Below are positions 55,041 through 64,000 of a stretch of 64,000 nt of DNA, piece by piece. The notes beneath the pieces are model-generated. The model did not search any database. It had not been told where the DNA came from and saw nothing but the letters and a program-made list of their open reading frames with translations. How positions within the stretch are numbered: the stretch's first letter is position 1; every line of letters begins with the position of its first letter. The position numbers and the translations under genes were made by a program. The DNA is taken from assembly GCA_030407005.1 (NCBI GenBank), contig JAUDYN010000004.1:1488001-1552000 (forward strand), given 5' to 3'. The DNA comes from Desarmillaria ectypa. Lineage: Eukaryota; Basidiomycota; Agaricomycetes; Agaricales; Physalacriaceae.

Positions 55041-58000
55041 CTAGGTCCAAGCCTTCAATCGAGCTTGCTGGGTCGTAGGCACACCTATCGGAACTGGCGC
55101 ATGTGGTACCGGCGCATGCGGCGTCTTGATCTTGAGGCCTATAAAACGCCAATCGTTAGCGAGAAAAATATAGCTTCGCCGGTGAATAATTCGTACCCAT
55201 GTCTTCCGCCAAAAGATCAACACCCTTCTCTCCAACTAATAGAGCCGAGGAATAGGTGTTCGTGCCCAAGTTGTCAGGACAGATACTCAAATCCACACAT
55301 TTCAGGTTTTGAGTTCCTGCGCGAAGGAATTAGGACACCGACGCGGTTGTCAGATGATGCACACACCATAGACGTTAAGACGACTGTCGACGACTCCGCC
55401 CTCTTCCCTGGGTTTCATGGCTGAGATCGAAGATTAGCCGAGGAAGTTAAAAATAAGTGGCACTGGGGTTTACCGCACGTCCCCAGACTGTGCCAGGTCG
55501 TCTCAACATGGTCAGCGACCCAGTCGTCAATTGCCTTGTCATCTTCCTTGCTGTATTTGATGTCCTCATGAACCTTGTTCGCGTCGTATGTCTCGCCTGG
55601 TCTACACACCGATATGGTCAACACTTTCGATTGAACCAGTCACCGCTGCGCTTACTTGTGCCAAGTGCCCATATGAATTCCAACCGTAAATCCATTCGGG
55701 AAAAGCTCCTTCGCCGTCCTGATGTCAATGTCCTTGGCAGTGGCAGGCGACGCAGGGTGGAAGCGAGGGTGGTGGGAAGTAAGCTCTCCTCGGAAGGCTA
55801 TACGCACACATGAGCTACTGGGAGATGTTGGTATGTAGTCAATGCACCCACCATCCATCCTACGAGCGACCTCGCGAGTCTTCTTGTAGCTCCAACGGAT
55901 CGGCGCGAAGTCGGCTTTGTTGTTCATGAAGCCACTGTCAAAGAAAGGCTCTTGATATGGGTTTTGGGACTTGATGTGGATCTATTTGGAGCGTGTCAGT
56001 CATTATAGGCTGTTATCAGGACCTTTAGACCTTTCCACGACTTGCGGGGTATTCCTAAGATAAGAAATCAGTAACGCGAAAGGCTATGGCCAATTGATAC
56101 AGACGAGGTATTGGAACCTGTTTAAAAGTATCAAAAATACACGTAAGACTTGAAAAATGGCAATGCTTGCATAGTAATATACTTCCCCGGAGGGAGAAGA
56201 CTGTGATCCGCGTACGCTTCAAGAAACTATGAGCATCAAGAGCTGTGACGATGTTAAAATCTGTTACCTCCTGACACAATTGAACCGAACCTTAGGGAGT
56301 GTTTAGGAGGTTAAAACAGCACAGCAGATCACATACATAACCGGTTTGTCAGGCTTATCCTTAAAGTACCTGTTCCACAACTCATTAAACTCCGGACCCA
56401 TTTCCTTGAGCTCTTCTTCGGTAGGGCGAATCTAACGCAATATGCGCCGTGACGCAGTAAAAAGGTAGCAGCAAGAGATACGATACCTTGAAACCTGCAT
56501 CAATAGCATTAGATGACAACCTGGCCTTCTCGGGACTCGTCTCCCATTCTGCAAACAGTTCCTTCTGAACTTCCTTGTCTCCTCTCAGAAAATCATCTAG
56601 AGTGAAGCTCTCATTCGAGACGCGATACACTATAATTATTCAAGAATTGAGCGCCGTCAGCAGCGGTCTTCGGAGAACTTACGCGTAAGGGTGGTATAAT
56701 GATCCTGGTACTGTTCTCTACAATTCGCAGGACGTTAACGATACATGCACAAGGAAAAACACGAATACATACCCAACACCAGGAAGATCACTGACTACCT
56801 TCAAATCCAACTTCCTAAGTAATTTCGCATCGCCGACACCAGAGCGTTCCAATATTTGAGGTGTTCCAAGAGTCCCACTGCTCAGGACAACATACTTGCG
56901 TGCCTTCACAATGGTCTCACGGAGCCTGCCTCCGTCTGCCCTGTTGCGTGCAGGCACATACGTCACTCCAACAGCTTTGTTGCCCTCGAATATGACGCGG
57001 GAAACGCGAGAGTTGGTGCGCAAGTACAAGTTGTTCTGGACGTCCATGACACTGTGAATATAAGCTATACATCGATCATTATTAGTCTACCATTCGTAAA
57101 GGTAGATGAGCGGCCGACTTACCAGTGGCCGCATCGCTACGTCTGCCAGTATGTCTGTTAATGTACTTGGCCCAGATCTCCGAGGCATGAGATGTATCGA
57201 GGTCTGCGGCGGCACATTAGTCACGCTTAGAAAGTAGGTCCAATATGTTGTACCTTGGATATCGTCTATAAAAAGCAGTTAGCTTCAGAGCTCTATCATA
57301 AAGAACTCTACATACCACTGAATGGGATGCCCACAGCATCTGCTGCTCTCAAAAAGTCCTGCGCCAATGGTGTGATAGACCCTCCATTGCTAATGGCGAT
57401 GGGCCCGTCATATCCGTGTGTGTCATTGTTAACAGGCTTTTGGTAGTTCTCCAACTATCAAGGTGTGAGTCGTGACTCCCGAGATTGGGAGGGACAACTG
57501 ACCCGCTTCATCAAAGGCAGGAGATCTATATTGCCCCTCGTTAGTATCTTGCAGACTTTAGAAATTGCTCTACGTGCCTTTGGCTGTCCAACCCTCAGTC
57601 TTGAAGTCATCTGTCAAACGAAGGTTGGGTCAATCTCTATCCATCGTCTTAAAAACATAAACTGACCCCAGTCGGACGCCGATGCCTTGTGGACATGACC
57701 ATGATTAGTCAAATAGGCGGTGGGTAAAACTGGAAGTAGCCTACCCTGGTGTACATCTGGAAATTGATACTGTTGTGACCTTAGCGATTTAACTATGCAT
57801 ACAAACATCGAAATACCTGCTTCCACCGCCTGTGACATATCATCAGATTGAGTGACTGACAGAACTAGAGTATACTGTGTACCGAGGATATTGGCGCATC
57901 TAAAGCACAGGCCATTAGGAACTTCTCAGGCGCCAAGATAGAACACTTACGGAACGATGCTTTGTCGGCCTCGCAAGTAGGGAGACTCTTGAGTGTCTGT

Positions 58001-58424
58001 GTAAAAGGTCGCCTTATCGTTACTACAGGGTGGCTTCAGTGGTGTTCAAACCTTTGAGGCGGTTGTAACTTACATCCCGTCGCGCTGCATATTCTTGACG
58101 AAGATTCCGGGTCTGATGAACCATGGGTTAGTCGACGACAGAAGTAAGCAGTCACCCGGGTTACCTGTATACCCAGGGATCATCACGGTTGTTGGCTCCT
58201 CCTGGATAGATGATAAAACGCTATGATATGTACACGCCGATAGAGTATACCCATACCTTCAATGAGCATGACTTTCAAGGTGGGATCGGCGTAGGCTAAC
58301 CTGCCAGCGACGACACATCCTATTGACAAAGGCATCACCCATCTGACGAAGAAAGCGAGCCAGAAGACTGACCTGCTGGACCGCCTCCTGCTACAACAAT
58401 GTCGACTTCTTCAGGATGACCCAT
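55041..58424 (-). CDS. AOX: Alcohol (methanol) oxidase, GMC family
   Basis: This flavoenzyme oxidises methanol and short alcohols to aldehyde plus hydrogen peroxide; in wood-decay fungi it feeds peroxide to lignocellulose attack. It begins MGHPEEVDIVVAGGGPAG (FAD-binding GxGxxG) at 58424 and ends TTQQARLKAWT at 55041, with at least a dozen introns. Blocks: GGGSSINFQMYTR, ASDWDDFKTEGW, LDTSHASEIWAKYINRHTGRRSDAATAYI-type sequence, YVVLSSGTLGTPQILERSG, SRGKIHIKSQNPY, and the active-site region TWHSLGTC with NLGTNTYSSALLVGEK. The TPHAPVPHAPVPIG tail is typical of basidiomycete AOX. It lacks an obvious C-terminal peroxisome signal. About 650 residues expected. Confidence 0.9.
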
Positions 58425-59611
58425 AGAGATGCAGAGAAGATGATAAGTGTTGGGACGTGAAATAACTATGCCCTCTCAGTATTTATGCGTCTTGCATTCC
58501 AAGCTCCGCGGAGGGAACAAGTATGATTAGTGAGCTGAAATTTGATTCTGACCATGCGGGCAGTATGTATCAGTATTACCACTCAAAGCATTACTGGGAC
58601 GGGAACCGGGCAGCTTTGTATCGTCAGATGATGGTTTATGAACAGATAACCACGAAACGAAGGTCATCATGGGTATAACACAGGAGTTACAGTTCAGGGC
58701 ATCTCTAGCATCGTGACTTGGTATCTTTGCGACGAGTAGGCGTACATCGTCAACTGACTTGTGGCAAAAGTGGCTTAGGAGGAGTGACGTGTGAAAAGGA
58801 TCCGATGCGAGATCATGAGAAGACGGCTCGAGAGCAACAATATGATGCCCAGGCTTCGAAAGTGGGGAAGTGTGGGGAATGTAATTGATTACCCCAATTT
58901 ACGCCATACTGACACGGTCAGCATATGTGCAAAAAAAGGAATGACAAAGAAATCGTTCAACATGCCCATGACTCGACCATCGTTGATACATTTCCTACAT
59001 ACAAAAGCGGCGCGTCATTGACTTCGTCCCATGCTTCTTCGAGCCGGATAGATTTTAGGCAGCTTCATCAGCTGATTATTGGTGGCAGAAAGTTCATCCT
59101 GGGCTGACAATGAATTCGAGTCTGCAATTGAATGTCTTAGTCCCACGGGCGCGAAGGTGGAGATACCGGATTGCATACAAAAGAAGCATTTCCTGCTCCG
59201 ATTACCTAGCACGATGCTATGCGATACCGGTCAGATGATAGAGTTCTCCCCAGTTGTACTTTTTGTACCAGGACAATCATCCCGTGGTATAGGCATCTAT
59301 TCTTGGAGCATCAAACTGTGCGTTCTGAGGCATATCAATTGGAACATTCAGTAAGGAAGGCCAAGAGAAGTCCGCGACGATAAGCAGTAGACGGTTATTG
59401 GAGTACGTGGTCAGTACACCACTGGGTATGTAATCACTGCAAGGCCGCCGCTTTAGCTTTGTTTTCAGTTGCAACACAATACTCACCTACAGAGTATAAT
59501 CCAATGCTATTCCAGAGTGCCTACTGGTCCATGTACGACGACCGACGCAGCGAGACGACAGTGGACGCGAAGAAAGCTGGTCGACATCACGTGTCCGATT
59601 CTTCTGTGTAG
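58425..59611. other. Intergenic region upstream of alcohol oxidase
   Basis: About 1.2 kb between the start of the alcohol oxidase gene and PKR1. I see only short unrelated frames. It should contain the promoter of the oxidase, a gene usually strongly regulated in wood-decay fungi, but I cannot point to a specific regulatory site. Confidence 0.5.
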
Positions 59612-59969
59612 TTGACGGCCACGATGGAAACTGAACAGCCCATCGACAACGACAAAGTGGACATTTCAGAGAGTTTCCTGTCGCAGATTCTCACGCCGGG
59701 CTCATCGTTGCATCCAACATTCCTCCTTATCCTCGACCTCTCATTTGCTGCCCTCCTTGTGGTGCTCGTGTTCCTTTTGTTCCTCACATCGGGCAGCGTG
59801 CATTTCATTGGATTGATTGGGATAGAGCTGGCGCTCTGGGCGAGTGTGAAATGGTGCGTAGCCGTCCACAGAATATATGCGTACAAACTCTCAACGTACA
59901 ACCAGGTTCATCAATGAACTACAAAATGCGTCGCCAGTAGGAGGGGAGGAAACCAAGAAAAACATATAA
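59612..59969 (+). CDS. PKR1: V-ATPase assembly factor Pkr1
   Basis: Two exons. Exon 1 begins MTATMETEQPIDNDKVDISE at 59612 (a second Met at 59624 is equally possible) and runs to AAATG before a GTGCGT donor near 59854. Exon 2 (about 59906-59969) starts with the rest of the Trp codon, FINELQNASPVGG, and stops TAA. The Pkr1 signature is FLSQILTPGSSLHPTFLLILD, followed by two membrane segments (SFAALLVVLVFLLFLTSG, FIGLIGIELALWASVKW). In yeast this ER protein helps assemble the V0 sector of the vacuolar proton pump. About 100 residues, normal size. Confidence 0.85.
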
Positions 59970-59999
59970 CATTATTATCGCCGGCCCTTGTCGTTATCT

Positions 60000-60867
60000 T
60001 CATACCACTTCTTTGTTCTCCTGGCACTTTCCTGGGCCAGGACAAACACTGCGCCACCAGTCAGCAGGCAAACAAACAAGAAGAAGATACTCACGTTCGC
60101 GTTCGGTTCCGTCCAGCCCTTCGCGAAATGCTTGTGCAGTATCTCCTGTTGGGCCTCCGCCTCCGCCTCCACCAGCAGGTCCCAGTGCTGCGAAATGCTG
60201 TGCTTGATCTATCACTTCCACAAGCCGCTCCCGGAACGTCTATTGTAGCAATAGCCATCAGTTCGTCGCAATATCTAAGAGTACATACCTTTGTTAACAT
60301 CTGGGACATTTCATTGGCCTGCTCGTCACTGAGCCTAGAAGCAAATGGGTGAAAACGGAGACAAGCAAGATAAAAGGGAACGTGCATGTCCATTATTGTT
60401 TTTCCAAAGCCGTACCACAGCCCCCCAGCGCCTACCAGACTAGATAGGCGTACACTGCGGGGCTCGGCATTGAGTGCATTGCGAACGCGATTCCCAAAGG
60501 GTGTCGGTATATTGAAATCAGCCCAGTCGCTGCGGAGGCCATCAGCGCCGTCAAGGGTATAGAAGGGCCCAATGATACCAACGAGTATATCACGATATAC
60601 GCCATCCATATCGGTATCTGGTACTTTCCCTGCGCTGCAATCTGTACCCAGGACGCGTCAGAACGGTCGTTGACGCGCCACAAGTCGTACAAGACCCACG
60701 TCGCGCTCGGACCCTCCCCAGAGGTGGCCAAGGTCCGGTATCTTCTTGCTGAAGATGCATTGTATTTTCTGTTGCGACAAAGTAAGAACAATAATAAACT
60801 ATACAAGATGAGAACGGACCTGATTATCGGCCAATATCGAGTCAATAGAAAAGTAATCGTCCTCCAT
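60000..60867 (-). CDS. PSF3: GINS complex subunit Psf3
   Basis: Psf3 is one of four GINS proteins in the CMG replicative helicase. Exons spell MEDDYFSIDSILADNQ (60867 down), KIQCIFSKKIPDLGHLWGG, IAAQGKYQIPIWMAYIVIYS, DWADFNIPTPFGNRVRNAL, EPRSVRLSSLVGAGGLWYGF, LSDEQANEMSQMLTK and FRERLVEVIDQAQHF, then a Gly-rich tail and a stop at 60002-60000. One intron uses a GC donor (GCACGT after GTTTGGAAAAACAATAATGGACAT-equivalent positions near 60390); the other donors are GT. The C-terminal exon after TERER is the least certain; a longer alternative would end at 59975. Convergent with PKR1; divergent from the next gene over 82 bp. Confidence 0.87.
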
Positions 60868-60949
60868 GGTAAAAGATCCGTCTGTCACTCGTCACGCTGG
60901 GACCCTCCCTTTCTTGTTTTCCTTCCACTATAAAGATCATCATCACAGC

Positions 60950-61597
60950 ATGGGCGCCTATCACTCTTTCGTTCTTCGTTATGCTGAAAATAATATTCAG
61001 AGACAGTGAGGATCTTCCCTCCATATGCTGTGCCATAGCTCATCGACAATCTTTCGAGCAGACCTCACCGTCAAATCCAAACCCACGGCCTACAAGGATC
61101 CCTATGTCGATGACCATAACTTGGGGACCCTCGAACGCGAATATCAAGGCAGAGAGGCCATTCAACACGTCTTGTATCTCCTCAATCCTGTATCTGAGCT
61201 GAACAAGCTCACCGTAGACGCGCTGTGCGATTTGCAGCAAATGCTCTGGACAAAGTCAAGTATGTCTTCCCATAGGGTGACTGTGTAAACCTTGACATCT
61301 ACGTGTAGGAGCATTGCAAAAAAAGTACAAAATAGAGACTTATGAAACGCTTCGAAAAAGACTTGACAAGGACCAGGATTTCCGAGATGCTTACAATCTT
61401 GCGACCTTGAGAATGAATGAACAGGGTCACGATTTTCCTGGTGATGTACGTCCGCTTAGCTCTAACTGGCGCTTCATTACTTTCTGACCATTCCACAGGT
61501 TGCAGATGAATTTGTGCTTCTATGCGTGAAGCTGTTCAGGATCAACACCGCCAGGACGATACCGTCAAACTCAAACTCAAACCAGTCCATTCGATGA
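60950..61597 (+). CDS. Unknown protein, probable real gene
   Basis: Four exons give one consistent frame: MGAYHSFVLRYAENNIQR, then after a short GTGAGG intron STIFRADLTVKSKPTAYKDP, VDDHNLGTLEREYQGREAI and LNPVSELNKLTVDALCDLQQ, then after a GTATGT intron ALQKKYKIETYETLRKRLDK and NLATLRMNEQGHDFPGD, and a last exon ending SNSNSNQSIR with TGA at 61595-61597. The phases agree at each junction, which supports coding. Charged and helical, about 165 residues, no membrane segment. A TATAAAG lies only about 18 bp before the ATG, so the true start may be further downstream. I do not recognise it. Confidence 0.6.
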
Positions 61598-61850
61598 GAA
61601 ACGATCAAGTTCACAATAACATAGGCGATGCCAGCCGATTGTTGTCAAGGGACTGGTTTGATGTCTTCCAAGGTGGTGGTGTAATGATATCGGTAAAAGA
61701 AATGCTTAAAAATCGGTCAAAAGATGTGATAAATAAGGCGCTAGTCTACAGTAAAGATGTGACTATAAAAGTAGAGTGTGAGCTTGCATTCAGCACGGGC
61801 AATGAGAACACGCTTCACCATACGTTAATAAAACACTCGGAAATGTTCCT

Positions 61851-63527
61851 TCACTTCTCCGCTTCTACTGTGGGAGGACCAAGCTCTTTCTCGGACACTG
61901 GCGCAGCTTCACTGGCAGTCTCCTTTGGTGTTGTTACTAAGCCCTCCTCTGGTTCCAAGTTCTTGTCTTCAATAACTTGGAAGTCTGTCTTGTTATCATC
62001 AGCCTCTTGGTTGGGCGTATTTGCCACCTGCTCCCGATTCGCAGATGCGGCAGCCTTGACTTCTTCGGCCGTCGTAGCCTCAGCTGCCTGCAGGACTATC
62101 GTTTCTGCCGGTACCATGGGTAGTGATGGCGCCAGGGTTATCTCGATACCCTGACACACGGTTTTTGGCGTGGGTTCCGAAGTATCACTGACAATCGAAG
62201 GAGACGCAAGGTTTGCAGCATCCACGTCCACGCCAGTTGTAGATGGCGTCGCGTCCGTGGATTGCTCCAGCGATTTTTCAACCTCGGTGTCCGCTTCCTC
62301 TGACTTGTCATATTCAACGTCGGCACTGAACGCTCCTGTTCTGATACTATTGGCCGTCCAGAGACTTCTGTCCCTCACCAAGGACGGAGTGCCAACCTGT
62401 ATCCTAGCACTCCACTTGCTCACTTCGCTCTCCCAACTACCGCGCCTAGAACTCCTCGGCCTGAGGGCCCTGACACTTGCATCAACATCCCGCTCGTCGA
62501 CATCGTCGCCCAACACAAATTCACTCCTGCTCTCCACATCGATACTGCCATAATGTGACACAGAATCTCCGAGTGCCGAGGGTGGTGACCGTAAAAATCC
62601 GGTATTTGCATACGCGGATGATGCGAGGGTCAGCACCGAGGCGTTGTCTAGAGGCGGCGATGAGGGCCGAGGGTTATTTCGAGGGTGATGAGTAGTATGG
62701 AGCGGCGCTTGAACTGATGGAATAGAAAAATTTGTCTGCGTAGATGGATTTCGCAACGAGGTTGATGAAGGTGGAAGAGCCGAGAAGGTGATAGATGCCG
62801 CGCTGGTGAGCAGTGTTGGATTAGTAGCAGTGGATGAATTTCGGGCGTGGTGCCGGTAAGATGTCGGCGTCACTGGGGCTTGGGCGATGTGAGCCATGCC
62901 GTTGCCGTGCAAGTCGATGCTGAGCAACGTCGTGGGCTTCGTGCTCGCGGCGATGCTTCTGAAGGTGCGAGGATTTGAGAGGTAGGATGATGACGACCGT
63001 GACGGCGATGGCGATGGCGGTGAGCTAGGTGGCAACGGGCGCAGAGACGCATCCTCGTCTGCCTCCAATGCACTGGCTGGCGACCACATCGAATCGCGCC
63101 CTGAATAACGCCTTGAAACTGACGACTGGTCGCTTGTTGAATCCAAGTCCTCGTTGAAATGTGATGCTATGTCGGCTGAGTCCTCAATCAAAGATATTGT
63201 CTGTCTATTGGAGCTGATGTTATCCACTCCTGCGCCATTCGTTGCCGGCGAGGGCAAAGGGCTCGAAACGACCCGGTTGCTCACGCCTCGTAGCGGTATA
63301 GCATTTCTCGCCTTGGGGCCTTCTCTCTTCGACCTGACCGTCCCCGCAAGCTTGCGTTGGAGCCAGTTTATAATAGGTTTACTCGACCGCCGGGAAACTT
63401 TCTTCTGGGTGGACGTCGGAGCAACAGCAATAGGAGACAACTGTGGCTTCTTGGCAGGTGGCACTTTTCGCTGTGCTTTAGTGTCGCTGCAAGCAGTCAA
63501 GTGCGTATTTGTTGTCGTCGGCGACAT
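61851..63527 (-). CDS. Large disordered Ser/Thr-rich protein
   Basis: A single uninterrupted frame of 558 codons from MSPTTTNTHLTACSDTKAQR. Almost the whole protein is low-complexity (Ser, Thr, Pro, Ala). The only ordered-looking part is near the N-terminus, SSKPIINWLQRKLAGTVRSK, a short basic amphipathic stretch that could be a binding motif. Ser/Arg patches (ALRPRSSRRGSWESE) look like kinase sites. The C-terminal 150 residues are acidic. No signal peptide or membrane segment. The length, base composition and lack of stops support a real gene, but the function is unknown. Confidence 0.75.
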   Translation of the reverse strand: MSPTTTNTHLTACSDTKAQRKVPPAKKPQLSPIAVAPTSTQKKVSRRSSKPIINWLQRKLAGTVRSKREGPKARNAIPLRGVSNRVVSSPLPSPATNGAGVDNISSNRQTISLIEDSADIASHFNEDLDSTSDQSSVSRRYSGRDSMWSPASALEADEDASLRPLPPSSPPSPSPSRSSSSYLSNPRTFRSIAASTKPTTLLSIDLHGNGMAHIAQAPVTPTSYRHHARNSSTATNPTLLTSAASITFSALPPSSTSLRNPSTQTNFSIPSVQAPLHTTHHPRNNPRPSSPPLDNASVLTLASSAYANTGFLRSPPSALGDSVSHYGSIDVESRSEFVLGDDVDERDVDASVRALRPRSSRRGSWESEVSKWSARIQVGTPSLVRDRSLWTANSIRTGAFSADVEYDKSEEADTEVEKSLEQSTDATPSTTGVDVDAANLASPSIVSDTSEPTPKTVCQGIEITLAPSLPMVPAETIVLQAAEATTAEEVKAAASANREQVANTPNQEADDNKTDFQVIEDKNLEPEEGLVTTPKETASEAAPVSEKELGPPTVEAEK

Positions 63528-64000
63528 GAGAAGATGGAAGGAATTTGAGGAGATAGCGAGGTGGTGGTGGTGGTGGTGGTGGTGGCGGAGAGAAATGAAG
63601 AGAGTCGCATGTGCAAGGACACCTTGTGGCGGCGTTTGCTCGATTTGGCTTCAGATCACGATCGGGGATGACTCATATCTCCAACGTAAAATAAGCACTC
63701 TTGAAGGAAGTACATTTTATTAGTCGTCGGTGCTCCTGAATTTGGTTATGAGTATTCAGGGTATCCGTCACCGAAACGGCCCGGGGGTACGCGTGAACAT
63801 AGCATATAAACTACGTTGACTCAACATCTTCATTCAGGTATACAGAACTTGTGAGAGAGGAGCAGATGTCGCTTCCAAGTCGTTACAGACCTCATTCATA
63901 TAACGCGGTATAGGCTTGGAAAAAAGGAGCAATGCATCATTGTTACACTCTAAAACTACATTACCAATCCATTCTTTTCGAGTTCTTCGCAGCAGCAATT
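63528..64000. other. Leader and intergenic region with GGT microsatellite
   Basis: A perfect GGT repeat of about nine units spans 63560-63585, just upstream of the disordered-protein gene (CCA repeats in its sense). Nothing else that I can support lies before the window edge. Confidence 0.6.

Noticed and set aside
61522..62154. A 210-codon plus-strand frame
   Set aside because: Most of it is antisense to the 558-codon Ser/Thr-rich gene, and its first part belongs to the last exon region of the upstream unknown gene in another frame.
63560..63585. GGT repeat as a CRISPR-like or regulatory array
   Set aside because: It is a simple trinucleotide microsatellite without spacers.

Overview
The window is a fungal nuclear segment, almost certainly from a mushroom-forming or wood-decay basidiomycete (Agaricomycetes). 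Reasons: many short GT-AG introns of about 45-60 bp, compact genes on both strands, typical fungal proteins, basidiomycete-style Ty3/gypsy chromoviruses and a methanol/alcohol oxidase of the GMC family.

Region 1 (1-30.3 kb) is a nested pile of LTR retrotransposons. I resolve at least five related Ty3/gypsy copies. Copy C (15562-24052, + strand) is structurally complete: two 423-bp LTRs, a TGATT target duplication, gag, and a pol encoding protease, RT, RNase H, integrase and a chromodomain tail. It sits inside an older minus-strand copy E (14430-15561 plus 24053-28275). A second old minus-strand copy, D (7349-14429), also lies in E. Copy A (1194-7348) is inserted in D, and copy B (1-1193, running off the left edge) is inserted in A. 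Two 1360-bp solo LTRs of another family (5524-6883 and, inverted, 10526-11885) lie in A and D. Between 28276 and 30300 are further LTR pieces and a Ty1/copia RT/RNase H fragment. Older copies are almost free of CpG, and all seven in-frame stops in the pol of C are TGA, a strong sign of C-to-T decay.

The most interesting signals are in these elements. A hairpin of fixed length spans the gag stop and the start of the pol frame in all four copies that cover it; its outer stem covaries and its loop resembles a tRNA T-arm. A 13-nt primer site matches the predicted 5' end of the element's own RNA, as in Tf1-type self-priming. A second chromo/chromoshadow-like module follows the integrase chromodomain.

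Region 2 (30.3-34.3 kb) is a damaged border: a truncated HODM/DUF3445 gene, an intact mitochondrial ribosomal uL14 gene, and a broken single-pass membrane protein gene. A gene-poor stretch follows (34.3-36.7 kb).

Region 3 (36.7-64 kb) is ordinary gene-dense host DNA: acyl-CoA-binding membrane protein, ORC2, class III alcohol/formaldehyde dehydrogenase, a Vps4-associated protein, fatty acid 2-hydroxylase, GH125 mannosidase, a C2/proline-rich (Inn1/Fic1-like) protein, two small unknown proteins, a WD40 protein, cyclophilin H, alcohol oxidase, PKR1, PSF3, an unknown protein, and a disordered Ser/Thr-rich protein. Alcohol oxidase makes formaldehyde from methanol and the glutathione-dependent dehydrogenase removes it, so two steps of one pathway lie about 13.5 kb apart. 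All exon structures were worked out by eye from splice sites and protein-family knowledge.
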